This document shows, piece after piece, positions 45,673-56,765 of a DNA stretch of 64,000 bases. The DNA comes from Actinomycetota bacterium (GTDB taxonomy: Bacteria; Actinomycetota; Actinomycetes; JACCUZ01). The translations under genes and the position numbers were made by a program. The notes beneath the pieces are model-generated. The model did not search any database. It saw only the letters and a list, made by a program, of their open reading frames with translations, and was not told the origin of the DNA. Position 1 is the first letter of the stretch. Each line of letters begins with the position of its first letter. The DNA lies in contig JAVEDI010000114.1 in the NCBI GenBank assembly GCA_030841035.1, positions 1 through 64,000 of the forward strand. Reading direction: 5' to 3'.

Positions 45673-46026
45673 CTAGAAGGCCAGCGCCTGCGCGCGCCGG
45701 CGTACCTCGGTGCCGCGGTTGGCCCTCAGCGCCTCGACGGGCGAGCCGGGCAGCGTGTCGTCCGGGGTGAACAGCCAGCGCAGCGCCTCCTCGTCGGAGT
45801 AGCGCCCGTCGGCGAGCAGCGTGAGGGTGCCCGGCAGGCCCTTGAGCACCCGGCCCTCCTGCACGAAGTCCGCCGGCACCATCAGCGCGTTGTTCTCGCC
45901 GCGGCGCACCGCCAGCACCTGCCGGTCCCGCACCAGCTGGCGCGCGTGCGCGACGTCGGTCCCCAGCTGGTCGGCCACATCCGGGAGGGTCAGCCAGCAC
46001 GTCACCAGAGTGTCCAGGTCGCTCAC
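45673..46026 (-). CDS. Rv2175c-family DNA-binding protein
   Basis: 117 residues: N-terminal winged-helix-like segment LTLPDVADQLGTDVAHARQLVRDRQVLAVRR, then a C-terminal domain ending TEVRRRAQALAF. In Mycobacterium tuberculosis the homologue is a DNA-binding substrate of the kinase PknL, encoded next door. Here the PknL-like kinase lies 2.4 kb away, with a flavoprotein and LysM gene between. CAGGCT six bases before the GTG may be a -10. Confidence 0.85.
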   Translation of the reverse strand: MSDLDTLVTCWLTLPDVADQLGTDVAHARQLVRDRQVLAVRRGENNALMVPADFVQEGRVLKGLPGTLTLLADGRYSDEEALRWLFTPDDTLPGSPVEALRANRGTEVRRRAQALAF

Positions 46027-46059
46027 CCGGCCAGCCTGCCATGCGGGCCGCGGGGGCTC

Positions 46060-47223
46060 TCAGACGGCTGCTGCCGTGACGGCCAGTGCCGGGTCGGCGA
46101 GCCGGTCGGCGTCGACCGCACCGCCGGCCTGCATGATCCGGCGCCCCTGCACCAGGTCGCGCGGCCGGTCGACCGTCAGCATCGCCACGAGCCGGTCACC
46201 GGCCAGCCAGCAGACCGCCCAGCCGTGCGCGTCCTCCCGCCACACGACGCGGTCGGCGCCCGGGTGGTGACCGGCGTACTGCACCATGCGGCCCCACTGC
46301 TCGGACCAGAAGTAGGGCACCGGGTCCCAGGTCGCGTCCCCACCCAGCAGCCCGGTCGCCACGACGGCCGGTGCGCGCAGCGCGTTGTCCCAGTGCTCGA
46401 CGTGCATGCGCGTGCCGTAGCGCGGTGACTGCCAGGCAGCCGCGTCACCCACGGCCCAGACGCCCGGCATCGACGTCCGCAGGGAGCCGCCGACCGCGAC
46501 GGCACCCCGGTCGGTGAGCTCGACCGGCGAGCCCCGCAGCCACGCGGTGGCCGGGCGTGCGCCGACCCCGAGGAGTACGACGTCGGCGGCGACGGCGGCA
46601 CCGGAGCGCAGGTGCACGGCCTCGGGCCCGACCGACACGACCGCCTCGCCGAGCCGCAGGTCGGCGGCGGACCACCACGGCAGCATCCGCATGCCGACCT
46701 CCGCCGGCAGGGCACCCGCGTGCGGCGTGCCGAGCGCCTCGACCACGGTCACCCGCGCGCCGACCCGCAGCGCGGCGGTGGCGACCTCGGCGCCGATCCA
46801 GCCCGCCCCGACGATCACCAGCCGGGTGCCCGGGAGCAGCCGGCGGCGCAGCGCGAGCGCGTCGTCGCGGGTCCGTAACGTGAGGGCCGCCTCGGTGCCG
46901 GGCGGGCGCGCCGCGACGGCACCGGTCGCGAGGACCAGTCGGTCCCAGCCGAGCTCGCCGGCGTCGGTCTCCAGCACACCCTCGCGCAGGCCGGTCGCCG
47001 ACACCCCGCGCCGTAGGTCGACGTCCCACGCGGCCCAGTCGGCCTCGATCGTCGAGTCGTCGGTGTCGCCGAGCAGCAGCGCCTTGGACAGCGGCGGCCG
47101 GTCGTAGGGCAGGTGCGGCTCGGCACCGACCAGCGCCAGGCGACCGGCATACCCCTGGGCGCGCAGCGCCGCGACGGTCTGCAGGCCGGCCAGGCCCGCA
47201 CCCACGACGACGACCCGGTCCAC
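46060..47223 (-). CDS. FAD-dependent ferredoxin/NAD(P)H reductase-like oxidoreductase
   Basis: 387 residues. Two nucleotide sites, VVVVGAGLAGLQTVAALRAQG and LVIVGAGWIGAEVATAALRVG, plus the C-terminal VWAVGDAAAW FAD motif and a reductase C domain with HVEHWDNAL. This is the family of ferredoxin and rubredoxin reductases serving P450 or dioxygenase systems. No adjacent ferredoxin gene is present, so its partner is unknown. GTG start with TAGGGT six bases upstream. Confidence 0.88.
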   Translation of the reverse strand: MDRVVVVGAGLAGLQTVAALRAQGYAGRLALVGAEPHLPYDRPPLSKALLLGDTDDSTIEADWAAWDVDLRRGVSATGLREGVLETDAGELGWDRLVLATGAVAARPPGTEAALTLRTRDDALALRRRLLPGTRLVIVGAGWIGAEVATAALRVGARVTVVEALGTPHAGALPAEVGMRMLPWWSAADLRLGEAVVSVGPEAVHLRSGAAVAADVVLLGVGARPATAWLRGSPVELTDRGAVAVGGSLRTSMPGVWAVGDAAAWQSPRYGTRMHVEHWDNALRAPAVVATGLLGGDATWDPVPYFWSEQWGRMVQYAGHHPGADRVVWREDAHGWAVCWLAGDRLVAMLTVDRPRDLVQGRRIMQAGGAVDADRLADPALAVTAAAV

Positions 47224-47229
47224 GCCCGA

Positions 47230-47235
47230 ACCCTA
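47230..47235 (-). promoter_or_regulatory. Putative -10 TAGGGT of the flavoprotein gene
   Basis: TAGGGT six bases before the GTG at 47223, no ribosome site; leaderless arrangement. Confidence 0.5.
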
Positions 47236-47318
47236 GGGGGCCCGGGAGCACGCTGAATGACAGGGATGTAGTACCACAATCCGGTAACACCTGCCCCTCC
47301 TGTACCATCTTTCACTCT

Positions 47319-47411
47319 GGTCACGGCAACATCGCTGGCAGCACCGCGCGCCCCCGATGCGTGACCGACCGGGCCTCCTGCTCTGGGGAGCCCCCCACCG
47401 TGAGGATCCTC
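47319..47411 (+). promoter_or_regulatory. Structured leader of the LysM gene with RBS in a palindrome
   Basis: GGTCACG (47319-47325) pairs perfectly with CGTGACC (47360-47366). GGGG-AG-CCCC follows (47385-47394), and GAGGATCCTC (47402-47411) is a perfect palindrome containing the presumed ribosome site GAGGA, nine bases before the ATG. The ribosome site could be masked by base-pairing. I looked for the c-di-AMP riboswitch core GGGGTGAATC and do not see it. Confidence 0.42.
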
Positions 47412-47415
47412 GGCG

Positions 47416-48387
47416 ATGCCCTTCGACGTGCCCCGTGACCCGCGTGCGGCCGACCTGCGGCCCACGCCCGAGCCGCCGCGACCGCAGCCCCGATCGCGGC
47501 GCTGGCGCCTGGCGCGCGCGGTCTCGGTGCCCGTGCTGCTCGCCGCGCTGGTCACGGCGGGCTCGCCCGGCTGGGGGCTCTACCGCATCCGCCAGGGCGA
47601 CACCCTCAGCGAGATCGCCGCGCGCTACCACACCACGGTCGCCCGGCTGGTGCAGGTGAACAGGCTGCCCGGCAACGGCGACGTGATCATCGAGGGACGC
47701 AGCCTCAAGGTGCCCGCCGGCTCCAGCGGCGCGCGCCGTACGACGTCCGCCCGCCACCGCGTCGTCCCCGGTGACACCCTCTCCGAGATCGCCCACCGCT
47801 ACGGCGTGAGCGCCGAGTCGGTCGCCCGGGCCAACCACCTGCCCCGCTCACTGGTGGTGCGGCTGGGCCAGACGCTGGTCATCCCGGGCGTACGTCGGTC
47901 CTCGTCCTCGAGCAACACCTTCGCCGGGCGGACCTACGCGAGCTCCGTGGTCTCCGCCGCCTCGCGCAACCGCGCGACCCTCGCCCGCCGGCACCTGCCG
48001 AGCCAGTCACAGGTCAGGTCGCTGATCGTCCGTAAGGCGCGGGCCAACGGGGTCGACCCCGCGCTCGCGCTGGCGATCAGCTGGCAGGAGGCCGGCTGGC
48101 AGATGCACCACGTCTCGGTCGCCAACGCGATCGGCGCGATGCAGGTCATCCCCTCGACCGGTGAATGGATCTCGGGGGTGGTCGGCCGCAGGCTGGACCT
48201 GCTCGACCCGTCGGACAACGTCACCGCCGGCGTGGTGCTGCTGCGGATCCTGACCCAGCAGGCGGGCGAGCGCACCGCGGTCGCGGCCTACTACCAGGGC
48301 CTGCGGTCGGTGCGCCACAACGGGATGTATGCGGACACGAAGCGTTACGTCAGCAACGTGATGTATCTCAAGCACCGCTTCGACTGA
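47416..48387 (+). CDS. Secreted LysM lytic transglycosylase-like protein
   Basis: 323 residues. A basic N-terminus and hydrophobic segment (about 33-50) suggest a signal/anchor, then two LysM domains (about 56-100 and 113-157) with QGDTLSEIAARY and PGDTLSEIAHRY, a serine-rich linker and an SLT-type domain (about 200-320) with SWQEAGW (catalytic-type Glu) and ANAIGAMQVIPST. It should bind and cleave peptidoglycan outside the cell. It lies just upstream of the PASTA kinase gene. Confidence 0.9.
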   Translation: MPFDVPRDPRAADLRPTPEPPRPQPRSRRWRLARAVSVPVLLAALVTAGSPGWGLYRIRQGDTLSEIAARYHTTVARLVQVNRLPGNGDVIIEGRSLKVPAGSSGARRTTSARHRVVPGDTLSEIAHRYGVSAESVARANHLPRSLVVRLGQTLVIPGVRRSSSSSNTFAGRTYASSVVSAASRNRATLARRHLPSQSQVRSLIVRKARANGVDPALALAISWQEAGWQMHHVSVANAIGAMQVIPSTGEWISGVVGRRLDLLDPSDNVTAGVVLLRILTQQAGERTAVAAYYQGLRSVRHNGMYADTKRYVSNVMYLKHRFD

Positions 48388-48457
48388 GCCCCTCCGCGGC
48401 GGTCAACCGAGCGGTCACGGCACGCGTGCCGCGAGCGGTCTGCGCCCCGTCCCGCCG

Positions 48458-48463
48458 TAGACT
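48458..48463 (+). promoter_or_regulatory. Putative -10 TAGACT of the PASTA kinase gene
   Basis: TAGACT six bases before the GTG at 48470; leaderless arrangement, 70 bases after the LysM gene stop. Confidence 0.5.
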
Positions 48464-48469
48464 CCCCGC

Positions 48470-50353
48470 GTGGATACGACCGTCAGGGACCCGCTGGTCG
48501 GGCGTGTGCTCGACGGGCGCTACCACGTCGCATCCCGGCTCGCCCGCGGCGGCATGGCCACGGTCTACGAGGCCGTCGACTCGCGGCTGGACCGCACCGT
48601 CGCGCTCAAGGTCATGCACGCGAACCTCGCCCAGGACGAGGAGTTCGTCTCGCGGTTCATCCGGGAGGCCAAGTCCGCCGCCCGGCTCTCGCACCCCAAC
48701 GTCGTGGCCGTCTACGACCAGGGCGCCGACGACGGGCACGTCTTCCTCGCCATGGAGCACGTCCCCGGTCGCACCCTGCGCGACCTGCTTCGACTGCGCG
48801 GCCGGCTCTCACCGCGCCAGGCTCTCGAGGTCCTCGAGCCCATGCTCGCCGCGCTGGGTGCCGCTCACCAGGCCGGCATCGTGCACCGTGACGTCAAGCC
48901 CGAGAACGTCCTGCTCTCCGACGACGGACGGGTCAAGGTGGCCGACTTCGGGTTGGCCCGGGCGACCTCCAGCCTCACCAGCCACACGAACTCCGGCGTC
49001 CTGCTCGGCACGGTCGCCTACCTCTCCCCCGAGCAGGTCGAGCGCGGCATCGCCGACCCGCGCTCCGACGTCTACGCCGCCGGCATCGTGCTCTACGAGA
49101 TGCTCACCGGGGACAAGCCCCACGACGGCGAGACCGCCATCCAGGTCGCCTACCGGCACGTGCACGACGACGTACCCCCGCCGTCGCACCTCGTCGCCGG
49201 CCTGCCGGCCGAGCTCGACGCCCTGGTCGCCCGAGCCACCAACCGCAACCCCGACGGCCGCCCGCCCGACGCGCGCCGTTTCCTGACGGAGGTCGTCAGC
49301 GCCCGCCGCTCGCTCTCCGACGACGAGCTGGACACCGAGAGCCCCTCCCTCGCGGCGCTGAGCGCACCGTCCGACGAGACGGTCGTCGTCTCACGAGACG
49401 GCACGCCGCCGCTGGGCGTCTCCCGCAGCCGGCCCGCACGCGCGCTGGAACCGGGCGGCGCCCCCCGCGCCCGCCGTCGGCGACGCGGCCCGGTCGCACT
49501 CCTGCTGGTGCTGGCACTGAGCGCCGCGTTGTCCTTCGGCGCGTGGTGGTTCGCCGCCGGACCGGGCTCCTACGTCGATGCGCCGTCGCTGCTGGGGCTC
49601 ACCCGCTCGCAGGCCCACGACAAGGCGGCCCGGCAGGGCTTCGGCGTCCGCGTGGTCGACTCCGGCTTCAGCGAGACGGTGGCCGCGGGACGGGTCCTCC
49701 ACACCCGTCCCGATCCGGGCGGTCAGGTCAAGCAGCACGCCACGATCGGCCTCGTCCTCTCCCGTGGCCCGGAGCGCTATGACGTGCCCGACCTGGTGAA
49801 CCAGACCGCTGACGCCGCCCGGCTGGCGCTCACGAAGACCCATCTCGCCGTCGGGCACCCGACCTCCGACTACAGCGACACGGTCGCGGAGGGCTCGGTC
49901 ATCTCGACCGACCCGCCGGCCGGCACGAGCGTCAAGCGCGACACGGCCGTCGTGCTCGTGCTCAGCAAGGGGGTGGAGCCGGTCGCCGTCCCCGACGTGA
50001 CCGGCAAGGGCCTGGCCGACGCGCGCGCAGCGTTGTCCGAGGCGGGGCTGCGCGCCCGCGTCGCCGACGAACGCTTCGACGACAAGGTGGCCAGGGGCGA
50101 CATCATCCGCCAGACACCCAAGGACGGCACGGCAGCGAAGAACTCCGTGGTCCAGCTGGTGGTCTCCAAGGGGCCCCCACTCGTCCAGGTGCCCGACGTG
50201 CGGGGGCGCTCGATCGCCGAGGCGACCCGGATCCTGCAGTCGGCCGGGTTCCGGGTGCGTGCGGTCGGCTTCGGCAGTGGCACGGTCCGCGGCCAGACAC
50301 CGAACGGCGGGCTGGCCCCCAAGGGCTCGACCGTCAGCCTCGTCTACATCTGA
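48470..50353 (+). CDS. PknL/PknB-type Ser/Thr protein kinase with four PASTA domains
   Basis: 627 residues. Kinase domain (about 14-275) with RLARGGMATVYEAVD, the ALKVM lysine near residue 47, IVHRDVKPENVLL (about 137-149) and VADFGLARA. A juxtamembrane linker leads to one helix (about 339-364), then four extracytoplasmic PASTA repeats starting near 367, 434, 500 and 567. PASTA domains bind muropeptides or lipid II, so the kinase probably couples wall state to growth. The nearby Rv2175c-like gene is a likely substrate by homology. Confidence 0.93.
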   Translation: MDTTVRDPLVGRVLDGRYHVASRLARGGMATVYEAVDSRLDRTVALKVMHANLAQDEEFVSRFIREAKSAARLSHPNVVAVYDQGADDGHVFLAMEHVPGRTLRDLLRLRGRLSPRQALEVLEPMLAALGAAHQAGIVHRDVKPENVLLSDDGRVKVADFGLARATSSLTSHTNSGVLLGTVAYLSPEQVERGIADPRSDVYAAGIVLYEMLTGDKPHDGETAIQVAYRHVHDDVPPPSHLVAGLPAELDALVARATNRNPDGRPPDARRFLTEVVSARRSLSDDELDTESPSLAALSAPSDETVVVSRDGTPPLGVSRSRPARALEPGGAPRARRRRRGPVALLLVLALSAALSFGAWWFAAGPGSYVDAPSLLGLTRSQAHDKAARQGFGVRVVDSGFSETVAAGRVLHTRPDPGGQVKQHATIGLVLSRGPERYDVPDLVNQTADAARLALTKTHLAVGHPTSDYSDTVAEGSVISTDPPAGTSVKRDTAVVLVLSKGVEPVAVPDVTGKGLADARAALSEAGLRARVADERFDDKVARGDIIRQTPKDGTAAKNSVVQLVVSKGPPLVQVPDVRGRSIAEATRILQSAGFRVRAVGFGSGTVRGQTPNGGLAPKGSTVSLVYI

Positions 50354-50372
50354 GCCGCGTCGGGCTCCCCCG

Positions 50373-50975
50373 TCACCGCAGCGCTGGGCCGTGACCTGGC
50401 TCCTCCTGGTAGGAGTAGCGCTGCTCGCGCCAGGGGTCAGCCACGTTGTGGTAGCCGCGCTCCTCCCAGAAGCCGCGTCGGTCCGTCGTGAGGTACTCCA
50501 CCGCCCGCACCCACTTGGCGCTCTTCCAGGCATAGAGCCGCGGCACCACCAGGCGCAGCGGCCAGCCGTGCTCGGGCGTGAGCTGCTCACCGTTGCGGTG
50601 CGTGGCCAGGATCGAGTCCTCGGCGCCGAAGTCGTCGAGGCTCATGTTCGCGGAGTAGCCGTACTCCGCCCACACCATCACGTGGGTCACGTCGGGTGCC
50701 GGCGGCACGGCCTCGAGCAGCGCCCGGGTCGGCACGCCGCTCCACTCGCTGTCGAGCAGGGAGAACTTCGTGACGCAGTGCAGGTCGCCGTGCACCGTCG
50801 AACGGGGCAGCGCCGCGAACTCGTCGGCGCTGAGGTGGCGCTCGGTCCCCGTCGTGAGAGCCCCGAAGCAGCGCAGGTCCCAGGTCTCGGGACGAAGCTT
50901 GGGGATCGGTCCGTAGTGCACGACCGGCCAACCGCGTGCGAGGTACTGCGACGGCGGAAGCCGTTGCTCACTCAC
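50373..50975 (-). CDS. Cytoplasmic-type molybdopterin oxidoreductase
   Basis: 200 residues from the GTG at 50975. It has the sulfite-oxidase-fold core with the ligand Cys in HGDLHCVTKFSLLDSEWSG, EYGYSANMSLDDFGAEDS and a C-terminal VRAVEYL and EERGYHN. There is no dimerisation domain and no export signal. This short form is common in actinobacteria. Substrate unknown. It is unrelated in architecture to the membrane-anchored gene at 36804. Converges with the kinase gene, 19 bases apart. Confidence 0.85.
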   Translation of the reverse strand: MSEQRLPPSQYLARGWPVVHYGPIPKLRPETWDLRCFGALTTGTERHLSADEFAALPRSTVHGDLHCVTKFSLLDSEWSGVPTRALLEAVPPAPDVTHVMVWAEYGYSANMSLDDFGAEDSILATHRNGEQLTPEHGWPLRLVVPRLYAWKSAKWVRAVEYLTTDRRGFWEERGYHNVADPWREQRYSYQEEPGHGPALR

Positions 50976-51025
50976 CGGTTCATCCTGACAGACGAGACGT
51001 GCAGGAGCGGCGCGGCCCTCGTGAC

Positions 51026-51031
51026 TACCCT
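51026..51031 (+). promoter_or_regulatory. Putative -10 TACCCT of the type I DAHP synthase gene
   Basis: TACCCT six bases before the GTG at 51038; leaderless arrangement in a 62-base divergent gap. Confidence 0.5.
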
Positions 51032-52049
51032 GGCTGCGTGGTCGTCGTGATGCAGCCCGACGCCGAGCCCGACGACGTGGCCGGGGTCGTGGCACGAGTA
51101 GAGGGCGCAGGCGGCGAGGCATTCGTCAGCCGTGGCGTCAGCCGCACCATCATCGGACTGGTCGGCGACATCGAGGTCTTCAGCGGGCTCAACCTGCGCA
51201 CCATGCCGGGGGTGGCCGACGTCATGCGCGTCTCGGCCCCCTACAAGCTGGTCAGCCGCATCCACCACCCCGAGAAGACCACCGTGCTGGTGCGCGGCGT
51301 GCCGATCGGCCCCGACACGTTCACGCTGATCGCCGGGCCGTGCGCGGTGGAGACGCCGCAGCAGACGCTCGAGGCGGCCGAGATGGCCAAGGCCGCCGGC
51401 GCGACGCTGCTGCGCGGCGGCGCCTACAAGCCACGCACGTCTCCCTACGCCTTCCAGGGTCTGGGCGAGGCCGGGCTGCGCATCCTCGCCGACGTGCGTG
51501 ACGCGACCGGACTGCCGATCGTGACCGAGGTGGTCGACGCACACGACGTGGACCTCGTGGCGTCCTACGCCGACATGTTGCAGGTCGGCACCCGCAACAT
51601 GCAGAACTTCGGGCTGCTGCAGGCCGTCGGCCAGTGCGGCAAGCCCGTCATGCTCAAGCGCGGGATGCAGGCCACCATCGAGGAGTGGCTGATGGCGGCG
51701 GAGTACATCGCCCAGCGCGGCAACCTCGACATCGTGCTGTGCGAGCGCGGCATCCGCACGTTCGAGACGGCCACGCGCAACACGCTCGACATCAGCGCGG
51801 TGCCGGTCGTGCACAAGCTCGCCCACCTGCCGGTGATCGTCGACCCGTCGCACTCCGGCGGACGGCGCGACCTGGTCGTGCCCCTCTCGCGGGCCGCCAT
51901 CGCCGTCGGGGCGGACGGCATCATCGTCGACGTCCACCCCCACCCCGAGCAGGCCCTGTGCGACGGGCCGCAGGCCCTCGTCGACGAGGACCTGCGCGCG
52001 CTCGCGGCCGCCGTCCGCCAGCTGCCGCCCCTCATGGGCCGCCGGCCGG

Positions 52050-53084
<1,035 letters not shown>

Positions 53085-53117
53085 GCAGCGACGCTAATCT
53101 ACCCAGCCGGCGGGTGC

Positions 53118-54437
<1,320 letters not shown>

Positions 54438-54547
54438 CGGCGGCGCCCGGGCCGGGGCGGCCGATGTCCAGAGCGCGGGTTTCGTGACCTTTTGTCCGGG
54501 AATTCGTTCTACCGGCTGACCCCGACTCCCAGATACCCAGGAGTGTC

Positions 54548-55603
54548 ATGCGCCTCGCCCGTCCGGCCGCCGCAGTCGCCGCGGTCCTCGCTGCCCTGGC
54601 CACCACGGCGTCCCCCGCCCACGCCGCGACCAACGACCCGCTCTATGCCAAGCAGTACGGCCCGCAGCAGGTGCACGCGGAGGCGGCCTGGGCGACCAGC
54701 ACAGGGCTCGGCGCGGTGATCGCGGTCGTCGACACGGGGGTCGACCTGACGCACCCCGACCTGGCGGGCAAGCTGGTGGCCGGAGCCACCTTCATCGGCT
54801 GCAACCCCTCCTGCGGCAACGGGGACTGGAAGGGGCCCGACGGCGTGGCCCAGTCCGAGGACACGCACGGCACCCACGTCTCGGGCATCGCGGCCGCGGC
54901 GACCAACAACGGGGTGGGCATCGCCGGGGTCGCGCCGGACGCCAAGGTGATGCCGGTGAAGGTTCTCGAGGCCGGCTCCGGTTCCTACGAGGACATCGCC
55001 AACGGCGTGCGCTGGGCGGCCGACCACGGGGCCGACGTCATCAACATGAGCCTCGGGGGGCTGCAGGGCACCCAGGCCCTTGCGCTCACCGGTCTCGAGA
55101 CGAGCCTGCAGGACGCGATCCTCTACGCCAAGGGCAAGGGCGTCGCGATCATCGCCGCCGCAGGCAACGACTCGGTGCCGGTGTGCAACTCCCCCGGCTT
55201 CGACGACGGTGTGCTGTGCGTCGTGTCCACCGACAAGCGCGAGGCCCGCTCCGCGTTCAGCAGCGGCCCGATCCGGCGCGACCTCAACGCGGTGGCCGCT
55301 CCCGGTGGCTCGCTCGTGCCGGTGTGCGGCGAGGACATCGTCTCCACGGTGCCGGCCGGCACCAGCAGCTCCGGCGCCACCTGTGGCTACGGCGACGCCT
55401 ACGACGAGTACGCCGGCACGTCGATGGCGACTCCGCACGTCGCCGGTGTCGCGGCACTGCTCGCGGCCCAGGGCCGCTCGGCGGACGCGATCTACAGTGC
55501 GCTCAGGTCGACGGCCCGCACCCCCGGTACGGGGACCCGTGGCGTCTTCACGCCGACCTACGGGTACGGCATCGTCGACGCGGCCGCCGCAGTCGCCAGC
55601 TGA
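54548..55603 (+). CDS. Secreted S8 subtilisin-like serine protease
   Basis: 351 residues. A signal peptide ends at AHA-A (cleavage near residue 26/27). The catalytic triad is visible as D62 in IAVVDTGVDLTHPDL, the His in EDTHGTHVSGIAAA and the Ser in GTSMATPHVAGVAAL, with AAAGND as the oxyanion segment. There is no long propeptide, so the enzyme may be active after signal cleavage or rely on a chaperone. AGGAG lies four bases before the ATG. Confidence 0.94.
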   Translation: MRLARPAAAVAAVLAALATTASPAHAATNDPLYAKQYGPQQVHAEAAWATSTGLGAVIAVVDTGVDLTHPDLAGKLVAGATFIGCNPSCGNGDWKGPDGVAQSEDTHGTHVSGIAAAATNNGVGIAGVAPDAKVMPVKVLEAGSGSYEDIANGVRWAADHGADVINMSLGGLQGTQALALTGLETSLQDAILYAKGKGVAIIAAAGNDSVPVCNSPGFDDGVLCVVSTDKREARSAFSSGPIRRDLNAVAAPGGSLVPVCGEDIVSTVPAGTSSSGATCGYGDAYDEYAGTSMATPHVAGVAALLAAQGRSADAIYSALRSTARTPGTGTRGVFTPTYGYGIVDAAAAVAS

Positions 55604-55649
55604 CCTGCGGCGGGCGCTGCTGCGGACGACGTAGGGGCAGAGAGCCCGC

Positions 55650-56675
55650 TCAGCCGAAGAAGACCTCTGCCTCGGCGTAGAGCTCGGGGTCGACCAGCTT
55701 GAGCTCGCTCGTGGCGTCGGAGAGCGGCACGCGCACGATGTCGGTGCCCCGCAGGGCGACCATCGTGCCCCAGTCGCCGTCGTGCACCGCGTCGATCGCG
55801 TGCAGGCCGAAGCGGGTGGCGAGCCAGCGGTCACGCGCCGTCGGCGTACCGCCGCGCTGGATGTGCCCCAGCACCGTGGTGCGCGCCTCCTTGCCGGTGC
55901 GCTTCTCGATCTCCTTCTCGAGCACGCCACCGATGCCGCCGAGGCGGACGTGGCCGAAGGCGTCGAGCTCACCGGCCGCGAGCGTCATGCTGCCTTCCGC
56001 CGGCGTCGCGCCCTCGGACACGACGATGATCGGCGAGTAGTGGCTCTCGAACCGGCTCTCGACCCAGTCGCACACCTTCTCGATGTCGAAGGGCACCTCG
56101 GGGATCAGGATGATGTTGGCCCCACCGGCCATGCCCGCGTGCAACGCGATCCACCCGGCGTGGCGGCCCATGACCTCGACGATCAGCGCCCGGTGGTGCG
56201 ACTCGGCCGTCGTGTGCAGCCGGTCGATCGCCTCCATCGCGACGTTGACCGCCGTGTCGAAGCCGAAGGTGTAGTCAGTGGCGTTGAGGTCGTTGTCGAT
56301 GGTCTTGGGCACCCCGACGACGTGCACGCCGCGCTCGTGCAGCTTGGTGGCGACGCCGAGGGTGTCCTCGCCGCCGATGGCGACCAGCGCGTCGACACCG
56401 AGCCGCTGCAGGTTCTCGTCGATGCGCTGCACGCCGCCCTCGACCTTGAACGGGTTCGTGCGCGAGGAGCCCAGGATCGTGCCGCCTCGCGGCAGGATGC
56501 CGCGAACGGCCTGCACGTCCAGCGGCACCGTCTCACCCTCGATCGGCCCGCGCCACCCGTCGCGGAACCCGACGAACTCGTGCCCGTAGGCCTTGGTCCC
56601 CTTCCGCACCACGGCACGGATCACCGCGTTGAGACCGGGACAGTCCCCGCCACCTGTCAGAACTCCGATACGCAT
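55650..56675 (-). CDS. 6-phosphofructokinase, predicted pyrophosphate-dependent
   Basis: 341 residues of the PfkA family: RIGVLTGGGDCPGLNAVIRAV, GGEDT at 101-105 and GVPKTIDNDL at 121-130. In this family Asp at position 104 and Lys at 124 mark pyrophosphate-dependent enzymes, whereas ATP-dependent ones have Gly at 104. Both PPi-type residues are present at the exact E. coli-equivalent positions. It phosphorylates fructose-6-phosphate reversibly if PPi-dependent. TAGGGT lies six bases before the ATG. Confidence 0.9.
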   Translation of the reverse strand: MRIGVLTGGGDCPGLNAVIRAVVRKGTKAYGHEFVGFRDGWRGPIEGETVPLDVQAVRGILPRGGTILGSSRTNPFKVEGGVQRIDENLQRLGVDALVAIGGEDTLGVATKLHERGVHVVGVPKTIDNDLNATDYTFGFDTAVNVAMEAIDRLHTTAESHHRALIVEVMGRHAGWIALHAGMAGGANIILIPEVPFDIEKVCDWVESRFESHYSPIIVVSEGATPAEGSMTLAAGELDAFGHVRLGGIGGVLEKEIEKRTGKEARTTVLGHIQRGGTPTARDRWLATRFGLHAIDAVHDGDWGTMVALRGTDIVRVPLSDATSELKLVDPELYAEAEVFFG

Positions 56676-56681
56676 GGGAGG

Positions 56682-56687
56682 ACCCTA
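56682..56687 (-). promoter_or_regulatory. Putative -10 TAGGGT of the phosphofructokinase gene
   Basis: TAGGGT on the minus strand, six bases before the ATG at 56675; no ribosome site between. Confidence 0.5.
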
Positions 56688-56699
56688 CTGAATGGCCGC

Positions 56700-56705
56700 T
56701 AGGGT
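56700..56705 (+). promoter_or_regulatory. Putative -10 TAGGGT upstream of glpK
   Basis: TAGGGT six bases before an ATG at 56712 that opens an 11-codon ORF ahead of glpK. Confidence 0.45.
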
Positions 56706-56711
56706 CCCGGC

Positions 56712-56747
56712 ATGACCTTCTCGACCCCTGGACGCATGCCCGGCTGA
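56712..56747 (+). CDS. Eleven-codon upstream ORF of glpK
   Basis: ATG at 56712, MTFSTPGRMPG, then TGA, with a leaderless -10 geometry in front. The stop (56745-56747) adjoins a GGAGAGGA sequence that serves as the glpK ribosome site 12-18 bases before its ATG. Ribosomes ending here would sit on that site. Too short to be a functional protein; a regulatory or re-initiation uORF is the natural reading. Coding is not proven. Confidence 0.42.
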   Translation: MTFSTPGRMPG

Positions 56748-56765
56748 GGAGAGGAACGCCCCCGG

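Noticed and set aside
47224-47415. c-di-AMP (ydaO) riboswitch before the LysM gene
   Set aside because: The conserved GGGGTGAATC-like core and the companion segments are absent by eye. A covariance search would be decisive.
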